Program-made: the position numbers and the translations under genes
DNA from: Clostridiales bacterium
Lineage (GTDB): Bacteria; Bacillota; Clostridia; Lachnospirales; Lachnospiraceae
Length of the DNA: 19,089 nucleotides
Direction of reading: 5' to 3'
Assembly: GCA_019423835.1 (NCBI GenBank)
Contig: JAHZAR010000031.1
Span: 7,676 to 26,764 of the forward strand
Notes under the pieces: generated by a model
Databases searched by the model: none
Told to the model about the DNA's origin: nothing
What the model saw: only the letters and a program-made list of their open reading frames with translations
Shown here: positions 8,320 through 14,945 of the stretch, piece after piece
Layout: every line of letters starts with the position of its first letter
Numbering within the stretch: position 1 is the first letter of the stretch

Positions 8320-8322
8320 AAT
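8294..8322 (+). promoter_or_regulatory. Likely sigma-A promoter for pfkA
   Basis: TTGAAA (8294-8299) and TAGAAT (8317-8322) are 17 bases apart, and each box matches consensus at 5 of 6 positions. The -10 box overlaps the dnaE TAG stop. The predicted transcript start is near 8329, giving a leader of about 57 bases before pfkA. Some read-through from dnaE also seems likely, since no terminator separates the genes. Confidence 0.55.
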
Positions 8323-8385
8323 GGACACGATAAAATACAGAAACATTTGTGTTTTGATAGATGTGGCAAATGGAGGTAGAGGAAG

Positions 8386-9360
8386 ATGGCAAAAGAAGTA
8401 AAGACAATCGGCGTTCTCACCAGCGGCGGCGACGCACCGGGAATGAATGCGGCAATCCGCGCGGTAGTCAGAACAGCAATCAACAAGGGGCTGAAGGTAA
8501 AGGGTATTATGAGGGGATACGCCGGACTTCTCCAGGAGGAGATTGTGGACATGAACGGTCTGAGTGTTGCTGATATTATCGGGCGCGGCGGCACGGTGCT
8601 GTATACAGCCAGATGCCCTGAGTTTACGACTGCTGAGGGCCAGCAGAAGGGAGCGGAAATCTGCCGCAAGCACGGCATCGACGGCCTTGTGGTAATCGGA
8701 GGCGACGGCTCCTTCAAGGGGGCCGGAAAGCTGTCTGCTCTGGGGATCAATACAGTCGGTCTTCCGGGAACCATTGACCTGGATATTGCCTGCACCGATT
8801 ACACCATCGGTTTTGACACCGCAGTGAATACGGCCATGGATGCCATCGACCGTGTGCGCGATACATCCACATCCCATGAGCGCTGCAGCATCATCGAGGT
8901 AATGGGCCGCAATGCCGGATACATTGCCCTCTGGTGCGGCCTTGCAAACGGAGCGGAGGATATTCTGCTTCCAGAGAGATATGACGGCAATGAGCAGGAG
9001 CTGATCAGCCGCATTATCGAGAACCGCAAGCGCGGCAAGAAGCATCACATTATTATCAACGCTGAGGGAATCGGACACTCTGCTTCCATGGCCAGGAGAA
9101 TTGAGGCTGCCACAGGAATCGAGACAAGAGCAACGATCCTGGGCTACATGCAGAGGGGCGGAGCGCCTACCTGCAAGGACAGAGTATACGCATCCATCAT
9201 GGGAGCAAAGGCTGTGGAGCTTCTGTGCGCCGGAAAGAGCAACCGCGTAGTGGCATATAAGCACGGCGAGTATGTGGACTATGACATTCAGGAAGCTCTG
9301 AACATGAAGAAGGATATTTCCGAGGAGCAGTACAATATCAGCAAGATGCTGGTTCGCTGA
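8386..9360 (+). CDS. pfkA: 6-phosphofructokinase, ATP-dependent type
   Basis: PfkA phosphorylates fructose 6-phosphate to fructose 1,6-bisphosphate, the committed step of glycolysis, as a cytoplasmic tetramer. The 324-residue protein opens with the nucleotide-binding TSGGDAPGMNAAIRAVVR. GGDGS at 105-109 has Gly at 108, the position that favours ATP; pyrophosphate-dependent enzymes usually carry Asp there. The catalytic Asp is 131 in PGTIDLDI. The family consensus is PGTIDNDI, so the residue between the two Asp (Asn128 in E. coli numbering) is Leu here. RDTSTSHER and MGRNAGYIAL, part of the substrate-binding region, are normal. GGAGG at 8372-8376 precedes the ATG. The gene is monocistronic or follows dnaE, and ends in a strong terminator. 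Confidence 0.96.
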   Translation: MAKEVKTIGVLTSGGDAPGMNAAIRAVVRTAINKGLKVKGIMRGYAGLLQEEIVDMNGLSVADIIGRGGTVLYTARCPEFTTAEGQQKGAEICRKHGIDGLVVIGGDGSFKGAGKLSALGINTVGLPGTIDLDIACTDYTIGFDTAVNTAMDAIDRVRDTSTSHERCSIIEVMGRNAGYIALWCGLANGAEDILLPERYDGNEQELISRIIENRKRGKKHHIIINAEGIGHSASMARRIEAATGIETRATILGYMQRGGAPTCKDRVYASIMGAKAVELLCAGKSNRVVAYKHGEYVDYDIQEALNMKKDISEEQYNISKMLVR

Positions 9361-9411
9361 AACAGGCAGAAGGCCGTCCTTTGGAAAGAGAAAAGATGAC
9401 AGTTCAGAAAG

Positions 9412-9449
9412 AGACATCAGGACGTGGAGAAACGTCCTGGTGTCTTTTT
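9412..9449 (+). terminator. Strong intrinsic terminator after pfkA
   Basis: GACATCAGGACGT (9413-9425) pairs over 13 bases, with one G-U, with ACGTCCTGGTGTC (9432-9444). A412/T445 extends the stem. The loop is GGAGAA and TTTTT follows at 9445-9449. Confidence 0.92.
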
Positions 9450-9451
9450 GT

Positions 9452-9469
9452 ACGGACAGGACGGACAGA
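9452..9469 (+). repeat. Tandem 9-mer repeat
   Basis: ACGGACAGG (9452-9460) is followed directly by ACGGACAGA (9461-9469), differing only in the last base. It lies between the pfkA terminator and the next gene, in a region where I see no convincing promoter. It may be chance or a small regulatory site. Confidence 0.35.
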
Positions 9470-9551
9470 GGATATCATGCAGCTGCAGAGCTGAAAAGCG
9501 GCAGACCGGGGCCTGAGAGGCAAAAAAACTGAAAGGGGATGACAGAGGATA

Positions 9552-10025
9552 ATGGGAGAAAACATGGTGCTCTGCGGAGCCAACTCCTATGTGGAGAAAT
9601 ACTATTTTAACGAAAAATTCAGCGGCCTTCCTGAAGCAGTGAAGGAGGAGCTTCAGATCATGTGCGTCATGTTTACGGAGGATGTGGGTGGCGTGCTGAC
9701 ACTGGAATTTACGCCGGAGGGAGAGCTTCAGTTTAAGGTGGCATCTGCCGATACGGACTACCTGTTTGATGAGATAGGAAGCGCACTGAAAATTAAGCAG
9801 TACCAGAGAGAAAAGAGAGAGCTGCTGGAATCTCTGGAGCTTTACTACCGGGTATTCATCCGGGAGGACGGAGAGAAAATTGCAAAGCTTCTGAAGAAGG
9901 CTGAGGAGATGGAGGCGGCAGAGAAGGCCGGACAGGAAGGAATAGAGGAGCCGGAGACCAGAAAGGAGAGGGATGGGCTTCAGGAAGAGGGGACGCAGGA
10001 GAGCGGGAAAGGGCAGGACAGATGA
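9552..10025 (+). CDS. Uncharacterised protein upstream of dusB
   Basis: This encodes 157 residues of a soluble protein with no signal peptide or membrane segment. I do not recognise a function. It resembles small conserved proteins that sit beside dusB in Lachnospiraceae, possibly the family called DUF6145; that label is from memory and unconfirmed. The first ~115 residues are folded-looking, with motifs such as NSYVEKYYFNEKFSGLP and TLEFTPEGELQFKVAS. The last ~45 residues are low-complexity, rich in Glu, Lys, Gln and Gly, and probably disordered. The start is ambiguous: ATG 9552, or the in-frame ATG 9564, which has GGGAG (9554-9558) five bases upstream. The stop overlaps the dusB start in ATGA (10022-10025), so translation is coupled to dusB. 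Confidence 0.8.
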   Translation: MGENMVLCGANSYVEKYYFNEKFSGLPEAVKEELQIMCVMFTEDVGGVLTLEFTPEGELQFKVASADTDYLFDEIGSALKIKQYQREKRELLESLELYYRVFIREDGEKIAKLLKKAEEMEAAEKAGQEGIEEPETRKERDGLQEEGTQESGKGQDR

Positions 10026-10981
10026 AGCTGAAAATCGGAAATGTGGAGCTTGACAGCCCGGTGGCCCTGGCGCCCATGGCGGGAGTGACGGATCTGCCCT
10101 TTCGCATCCTCTGCAGAGAGCAGGGGTGCGGTCTGATGTGCACGGAGATGGTCAGTGCCAAGGCTCTTCTCTACAAGAACAGAAATACGAAGCCCCTTCT
10201 GGAGACGAAACCGGAGGAGCGGCCTGTGGCAGTCCAGCTTTTTGGCTCTGACCCTGATATCATGAGTGAGATGGCCCTGATGCTGGAGGAAGGGCCATAC
10301 GATATCATTGATGTCAATATGGGCTGCCCGGTTCCGAAGATTGTAAACAACGGAGAGGGCTCAGCCCTGATGAAAAATCCGAAGCTGGCAGGGGAGATCC
10401 TGTCGGCCATGACGAGAAAGCTGAAAAAGCCTGTGACAGTCAAGTTCCGCAAAGGGTTTAACGATGAGAGCGTCAATGCCGTGGAGTTTGCAAAGATGGC
10501 GGAGCAGAGCGGGGCGGCGGCTGTGGCAGTCCATGGGAGAACCAGGGAACAGTTTTATTCTGGAAAGGCTGACTGGGACATTATCCGGAGGGTGAAGGAG
10601 GCGGTGAGTATTCCGGTCATCGGAAACGGGGATATTTTCACACCCCAGGATGCCGGGAGAATGATGGAGGAAACCGGCTGCGACGGAGTGATGGTGGCCA
10701 GAGGAGCCAAGGGAAATCCGTGGATTTTCAGCAGGATTGACCATTATCTGAAAACAGGTGAGGTGCTGCCAAAGCCGGAGCCGGAGGAAGTGAAGCAGAT
10801 GATCCTGCGCCATGCCGCCCTTCTCGCAGAATTTAAGGGCGAGTATACGGCCATGCGGGAGATGAGAAAGCACGTGTCCTGGTACACAGCCGGATACCCC
10901 CATTCGGCTGCCCTCCGCAATGACATAAACCTGGTGGAAACCATGGAGGAACTTCAGGAGCTGGTGCTTAAGCGGATGTAG
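10022..10981 (+). CDS. dusB: tRNA-dihydrouridine synthase B
   Basis: Dus enzymes use FMN and NADPH to reduce uridine to dihydrouridine in the D-loop of tRNA. The 319-residue protein has the FMN-site opening APMAGVTDLPFR near residues 17-28, and NMGCPVPKIVNNGEGSALM with catalytic Cys102. These are followed by VTVKFRKGF, AVHGRTREQFYSGKADW, IPVIGNGDIF and GVMVARGAKGNPWIF, the phosphate- and FMN-binding barrel end. The C-terminal helical domain contacts tRNA. The motif set fits the DusB subgroup best. The gene starts inside the stop of the preceding small gene. The 246 bases after it hold no clear terminator, only the greA promoter. Confidence 0.95.
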   Translation: MKLKIGNVELDSPVALAPMAGVTDLPFRILCREQGCGLMCTEMVSAKALLYKNRNTKPLLETKPEERPVAVQLFGSDPDIMSEMALMLEEGPYDIIDVNMGCPVPKIVNNGEGSALMKNPKLAGEILSAMTRKLKKPVTVKFRKGFNDESVNAVEFAKMAEQSGAAAVAVHGRTREQFYSGKADWDIIRRVKEAVSIPVIGNGDIFTPQDAGRMMEETGCDGVMVARGAKGNPWIFSRIDHYLKTGEVLPKPEPEEVKQMILRHAALLAEFKGEYTAMREMRKHVSWYTAGYPHSAALRNDINLVETMEELQELVLKRM

Positions 10982-11079
10982 AAAATGCAGAGAACGGCAG
11001 CAGCCCGGCAGACTTCTCCCGGCGGCAGCGGCGATACTGCAAAAACCTTGTAAATATGAGCATTCGGGGGGATCTATTC

Positions 11080-11108
11080 TTGACATCGCCGATCAATTCA
11101 GTTATAAT
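11080..11108 (+). promoter_or_regulatory. Consensus sigma-A promoter for greA-lysS
   Basis: TTGACA (11080-11085) and TATAAT (11103-11108) are both perfect and separated by exactly 17 bases. The start of transcription should be near 11115, leaving a leader of about 113 bases before greA. The leader holds a weak AGGGA/TCCCT hairpin near 11182-11196 and a 15-codon reading frame at 11115-11162, described in the findings. A strong constitutive promoter suits greA and lysS. Confidence 0.88.
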
Positions 11109-11227
11109 ATTGCGATGCGGAATGAAGAACAGAGAAAAAGAGAAAAACAGATGCCAAAGTAAGATGCGGCACAGGAATAGAAGGGATGATTTCCCTATAA
11201 AATGTATCCGAAAGGAAGGAAAGTATC

Positions 11228-11710
11228 ATGGCAGATAAGAAACACATTCTCACTTACACAGGCTTAAAGCAGTACGAGGACGAGCTGCAGGATTTAAAGG
11301 TGAACAAGCGTCAGGAGATCGCCCAGAAGATCAAGGAAGCGAGAGAGCAGGGCGACCTGTCTGAGAACGCAGAGTACGACGCTGCTAAGGATGAGCAGAG
11401 AGATATTGAGGCAAGGATTGAGCAGCTGGAAAAGCTCTTAAAAAATGCGGAAGTTGTTGTTGAGGAGGAGATTGACCTTGAGAAGATCAACATCGGCTGC
11501 CGCGTAAAGCTCCTCGATGTAGAGGAGGATGAGGAGATGGAGTTCAAGATTGTGGGCTCCACAGAGGCAAACAGCCTTCAGAATAAGATTTCCAACGAGT
11601 CGCCGGTGGGCCATGCGCTGCTTGGCAAGAAGGTGGGCGACGTAGTGGATGTAGAGACACAGGCAGGAATGATCCAGTACAAGGTGCTGGAGATCCAGAG
11701 AGTATCATAA
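11228..11710 (+). CDS. greA: Transcription elongation factor GreA
   Basis: GreA enters the secondary channel of RNA polymerase and triggers cleavage of backtracked RNA. The 160-residue length is standard. The N-terminal coiled coil spans roughly residues 12-76, with the acidic tip in EQGDLSENAEYDAAKDEQ; the Asp and Glu of DLSENAEY are the catalytic-tip residues of the family. The C-terminal FKBP-like half includes VGSTEANSLQNKISNESPVG and VGDVVDVETQAG. A purine-rich GGAAGG ribosome binding site at 11214-11219 precedes ATG 11228. The gene lies under the consensus promoter upstream, and lysS follows after 25 bases, so the two form an operon. Confidence 0.97.
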   Translation: MADKKHILTYTGLKQYEDELQDLKVNKRQEIAQKIKEAREQGDLSENAEYDAAKDEQRDIEARIEQLEKLLKNAEVVVEEEIDLEKINIGCRVKLLDVEEDEEMEFKIVGSTEANSLQNKISNESPVGHALLGKKVGDVVDVETQAGMIQYKVLEIQRVS

Positions 11711-11735
11711 ATAACCGCACAAAGGAGTGAAGACA

Positions 11736-13688
11736 GTGGCAGAGCAGCAGAACAACAGAGAAGAGCAGGAGTTAAACCATTTATTAAAGGTGCGCCGTGA
11801 GAAACTTTCCGAGCTTTGCGAAAGCGGAAGGGATCCGTTCCAGATCACGAAGTACGATGTGACAGCGCACAGCATGGAGGTAAAGGAAAACTACGAGGAG
11901 ATGGAGGGCAAAGAGGTATCCCTGGCAGGACGAATGATGTCCAAGCGTGTCATGGGAAAGGCGTCCTTCTGCAACCTCCAGGATTTGCAGGGAAATATTC
12001 AGTCTTACGTTGCAAGGGATGACATCGGCGAGGAGGCCTACAAAGATTTCAAGAAGCTGGATATCGGCGATATTATCGGTATCCGCGGAGTAGTGTTCAA
12101 GACAAAGACAGGCGAAATTTCCATCCATGCAAAGAGTGTTGAGCTGCTCTCCAAGAGCCTTCAGATCCTTCCGGAGAAGTTCCACGGACTGACTAACACA
12201 GACATGCGCTACCGTCAGAGATATGTGGATCTGATCATGAATCCGGAGGTAAAGAATACCTTTATCAAGCGCTCCCAGATCGTAAAGGAGATCAGGAATT
12301 TCCTGGACGGCAGGAACTTCATGGAGGTGGAGACCCCGGTTCTCGTTGCCAACGCAGGCGGCGCCAACGCAAGGCCGTTCCAGACACACTTCAACGCTCT
12401 GGACGAGGACGTGAATTTAAGAATTTCCCTTGAGCTCTACTTAAAGAGGCTGATTGTCGGGGGAATGGAGCGTGTTTACGAGATCGGACGCGTATTCAGA
12501 AACGAGGGAACCGATACAAAGCACAACCCGGAGTTTACCCTTCTGGAGGTTTACCAGGCATTTACCAATTATGAGGGAATGATGGAGCTGACAGAGACCA
12601 TGTTCCGTGAGGTGGCCAGAAAGGTGCTGGGAACCCTTCAGGTTGAGTACGACGGCGAGATTATCGATCTGGAGAAGCCCTTTGCCCGCATTACCATGAT
12701 CGATGCCGTGAAGCAGTACAGCGGCGTGGACTTCAGAGAAATCCATACAGACGAGGAGGCAAAGGCGGCAGCCAGGGAGCATAACATCCAGTTTGAGGCC
12801 CGCCACAAGAAGGGCGACATCCTGAACCTGTTCTTCGAGGAGTACGTGGAGGATAAGCTGGTTCAGCCTACCTTCGTCACCGATCACCCGGTTGATATCT
12901 CCCCGCTTTCCAAGAGAAAGCCCCAGGATCCGGAGTATACAGAGCGCTTCGAGCTCTACATTACCCGCAGGGAGTTTGCAAACGCTTATTCTGAGTTAAA
13001 TGATCCTATTGATCAGAGAGAGAGATTTTTAGCCCAGGAGGCTTTAAAGGCAGCAGGAGACGACGAGGCCTGCTCCATGGACGAGGATTTCATCAACGCC
13101 CTGATGATCGGCATGCCGCCGACAGGAGGCCTTGGAATCGGCATCGATCGGTTCGTTATGCTGCTGACCAACTCCTACGCTATCAGGGATGTACTGCTCT
13201 TCCCCACCATGAAGTCGCTGGATGCGAAGAAAGGAGAGGGCAGGACAGTGCAGGCGGCAGAAACCCAGGCGCCTTCGGCATTTGCCAGCGTATCTGCAGC
13301 TCAGCCGCAGCTTGACCTTTCCAAGGTTAAGATTGAGCCGCTGTTTGAGGACTTCGTGGACTTTGATACCTTCTCTAAATCTGATTTCAGGGTAGTGAAG
13401 ATAGAGGCCTGCGAGGCAGTTCCGAAGTCAAAGAAGCTTCTGAAGTTTACTTTAAATGACGGCACGGAGCGCAGACGCACCATTTTAAGCGGAATCCACG
13501 AGTACTATGAGCCGGAGCAGCTGGTTGGAAAGACCTGCGTGGCCATCACCAATCTGCCTGCCAGAAAGATGATGGGCATCGACTCCGAGGGAATGCTGAT
13601 TTCCGCTGTGTATGAGTATGACGGACATGAGGGACTGAATCTCCTGATGTTAGACGACGTGATTCCGGCAGGTGCGAAGCTGTACTAA
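11736..13688 (+). CDS. lysS: Lysyl-tRNA synthetase, class II, with C-terminal tRNA-binding domain
   Basis: LysRS charges tRNA-Lys with lysine. The start is a GTG at 11736, eight bases after AGGAG (11723-11727); an in-frame GTG at 11727 overlaps that ribosome binding site and is unlikely. The 650-residue protein has the N-terminal OB anticodon-binding domain (VSLAGRMMSKRVMGKASF), class II motif 2 (RVFRNEGTDTKHNPEFTLLE, near 250-270) and motif 3 (GLGIGIDRFVMLL, near 465-477). The usual ~495-residue enzyme would end at LFPTMK. A flexible Ala/Gln/Ser-rich linker follows. From about residue 540 to the end lies a second OB-fold tRNA-binding domain of the type found at the end of MetRS and in Arc1p/EMAP II (SKSDFRVVKIEACEAVPKSK, TNLPARKMMGIDSEGML). 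Such a fusion could raise tRNA affinity. Confidence 0.95.
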   Translation: MAEQQNNREEQELNHLLKVRREKLSELCESGRDPFQITKYDVTAHSMEVKENYEEMEGKEVSLAGRMMSKRVMGKASFCNLQDLQGNIQSYVARDDIGEEAYKDFKKLDIGDIIGIRGVVFKTKTGEISIHAKSVELLSKSLQILPEKFHGLTNTDMRYRQRYVDLIMNPEVKNTFIKRSQIVKEIRNFLDGRNFMEVETPVLVANAGGANARPFQTHFNALDEDVNLRISLELYLKRLIVGGMERVYEIGRVFRNEGTDTKHNPEFTLLEVYQAFTNYEGMMELTETMFREVARKVLGTLQVEYDGEIIDLEKPFARITMIDAVKQYSGVDFREIHTDEEAKAAAREHNIQFEARHKKGDILNLFFEEYVEDKLVQPTFVTDHPVDISPLSKRKPQDPEYTERFELYITRREFANAYSELNDPIDQRERFLAQEALKAAGDDEACSMDEDFINALMIGMPPTGGLGIGIDRFVMLLTNSYAIRDVLLFPTMKSLDAKKGEGRTVQAAETQAPSAFASVSAAQPQLDLSKVKIEPLFEDFVDFDTFSKSDFRVVKIEACEAVPKSKKLLKFTLNDGTERRRTILSGIHEYYEPEQLVGKTCVAITNLPARKMMGIDSEGMLISAVYEYDGHEGLNLLMLDDVIPAGAKLY

Positions 13689-13726
13689 AGCGGACGCAAG
13701 GCAACGATTTTTCGTTATAAAACATC

Positions 13727-13747
13727 GCCGTGCGGCAAAGGCACGGC
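13727..13747. repeat. Short inverted repeat after lysS
   Basis: GCCGTGC (13727-13733) and GCACGGC (13741-13747) form a 7-bp perfect hairpin with a seven-base loop. No T-run follows. The stronger terminator lies 26 bases further on. Confidence 0.35.
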
Positions 13748-13772
13748 AAATATCAAATATGCATTAGGCAAG

Positions 13773-13816
13773 AAGGACATTTTTCCAAAAGAAATTTTGG
13801 AGAAGTGTCCTTTTTT
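13773..13816 (+). terminator. Long intrinsic terminator between lysS and the convergent regulator
   Basis: An 18-bp stem (13773-13790 with 13795-13812, including two G-U pairs) closes on a GAAA tetraloop and runs into TTTTTT (13811-13816). It ends the greA-lysS transcript. The regulator gene converges from the other side with its stop at 13828. On the - strand only a broken T-rich stretch follows the stem, so bidirectional use is possible but weaker. Confidence 0.92.
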
Positions 13817-13827
13817 CTGCGCTCTTC

Positions 13828-14694
13828 CTATCCTTTCCCCGGCGGGCTGACAGTCCCGTGGCTCTGACGCCAGCTGCGGGGCGACTCTCCGTAGATATTT
13901 TTAAAGGCCCTGGAAAAGTGCAGCTGGTTGGCGTATCCTACAGCGTTTGCAATGTCACCGACAGAAAGGCTCGTAAGCTTCAGAAGTTCGGCAGCCTTTG
14001 ACATCCTGTAATTGAGCAGAAATTCCTGAGGCGGGCGCCCCATGGCATCTCGGGATATTTTTCCGCAGTAGCTGCGGTTCAGGCCGCAGAAGGCGGCAAT
14101 ATCCTCGATAGAAATATCATTCTGAAAATTCTGCTCGATAAAAGAAATCGCCTCTTTAATATAGAAATCTCTGAGACGGCCGGTAGAGCGGAGGCGAACT
14201 GATTCGCAGGAGCGTGTCAGATAGTCGATGAACAGGTAGAGGTGCCCCATCAGATGGAAGGGGGAGAGGCTGCTGTTCCTGACAATATAGAGCATTTCAT
14301 CCTTCATATTTTCGCGCAGTTCCTTAGAGTGGGCGCGGTAAATCGGGCAGTCCAGGCTGAAGCCGGCCAGGCTTACAGATTCCCTGGCTCTCAGGCCGTC
14401 AAACTCGATCCAGGTATACTCCCATGGGAGTTCCCTGTTTGCAATGTAGGTGGTAATCTGGTTGGGGAAGATCAGGAAGCCCTGGCCGCTTTTTACCTGG
14501 TAGGTCTGGGTAATTCCCTTGGAATCGTCGGCCATCAGGGTACCGGTGCCTGAGATCACGTAGTGGAACAGATAGTGGTTTCTGGCCGCCGGCCCGTATG
14601 AGTGGGAGGGCTCGCACTGCTCCCACCCAAACTGATAGAGGCTCATGTCAATAAAATTTTCATTTGGAAAAACGGAAAAAAGCAAATCACTCAT
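13828..14694 (-). CDS. AraC-family transcriptional regulator
   Basis: This 288-residue protein has the MsmR/RafR-like layout: an N-terminal cupin-type sugar-sensing domain and a C-terminal double helix-turn-helix. The sensing half includes ARNHYLFHYVISGTGTL and GQGFLIFPNQITTYIA. The DNA-binding half begins near residue 180 with FYIKEAISFIEQNFQNDISI. Its first helix-turn-helix is IEDIAAFCGLNRSYCGKISR, and the second ends in the family signature VGYANQLHFSRAFKNIYGESP. It is transcribed divergently from the sugar ABC operon and is its likely activator. AAAGGAG (- strand, 14709-14703) lies eight bases before the ATG. Ligand specificity is inferred only from the neighbouring alpha-galactosidase. 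Confidence 0.93.
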   Translation of the reverse strand: MSDLLFSVFPNENFIDMSLYQFGWEQCEPSHSYGPAARNHYLFHYVISGTGTLMADDSKGITQTYQVKSGQGFLIFPNQITTYIANRELPWEYTWIEFDGLRARESVSLAGFSLDCPIYRAHSKELRENMKDEMLYIVRNSSLSPFHLMGHLYLFIDYLTRSCESVRLRSTGRLRDFYIKEAISFIEQNFQNDISIEDIAAFCGLNRSYCGKISRDAMGRPPQEFLLNYRMSKAAELLKLTSLSVGDIANAVGYANQLHFSRAFKNIYGESPRSWRQSHGTVSPPGKG

Positions 14695-14783
14695 AGTTCT
14701 GTCTCCTTTAAGTAAACGGAGGAGTCCGGCTGCAGAGGTTCCAGGCGGATCTGCGCAGCAGACGCTGAAAGAAAACTGTTTTG

Positions 14784-14813
14784 ATTATATACCAAAATGC
14801 CAGATGACTTCAA
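14784..14813 (-). promoter_or_regulatory. Likely promoter of the AraC-family gene
   Basis: On the - strand TTGAAG (14813-14808) and TATAAT (14789-14784) are 18 bases apart, with a perfect -10 and a 4-of-6 -35. Transcription would start near 14777, leaving a leader of about 83 bases. The candidate operator copy 14789-14800 overlaps the first base of the -10 box and fills most of the spacer. Confidence 0.5.
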
Positions 14814-14885
14814 CGAAAAAGGGAAAACACAGCAAAAAGGTATAAAAAGAAAAAAATGCCGATATTTATAGACGCATTTTGGTAT
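14789..14885. promoter_or_regulatory. Paired 12-bp inverted operator candidate
   Basis: ATACCAAAATGC (14789-14800) and GCATTTTGGTAT (14874-14885) are perfect reverse complements. Each abuts or overlaps a -10 box of one divergent promoter. Their centres are 85 bases apart, close to eight helical turns. The arrangement suggests binding of the adjacent AraC-type regulator, possibly with looping, but no binding data can be read from sequence. Confidence 0.55.
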
Positions 14886-14893
14886 GTTATACT
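14865..14893 (+). promoter_or_regulatory. Likely promoter of the sugar ABC transporter operon
   Basis: TTTATA (14865-14870, 4 of 6) and TATACT (14888-14893, 5 of 6) are 17 bases apart, with TGT directly before the -10 box as an extended -10. The weak -35 fits an activator-dependent promoter. Transcription would start near 14900. The operator copy at 14874-14885 lies inside the spacer. Confidence 0.55.
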
Positions 14894-14945
14894 TTTGATA
14901 CAAAAAGAAAAAAGCAGGCCGGCTTGAAAAGGAGAGGGAAGAAGG

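Noticed and set aside
7288..9417. 709-residue open frame on the - strand across dnaE and pfkA
   Set aside because: It covers two well-conserved + strand genes and an intrinsic terminator, so it is a composition-driven shadow frame.
9448..9478. Possible promoter TTGTAC/TATCAT before the small gene upstream of dusB
   Set aside because: The spacer is 19 bases and the -35 box would lie in the pfkA terminator T-run. Not convincing.
14695..14945. Catabolite-responsive element (cre) for CcpA in the divergent intergenic region
   Set aside because: I looked for the TGWNANCGNTNWCA pattern and found no acceptable match by eye.
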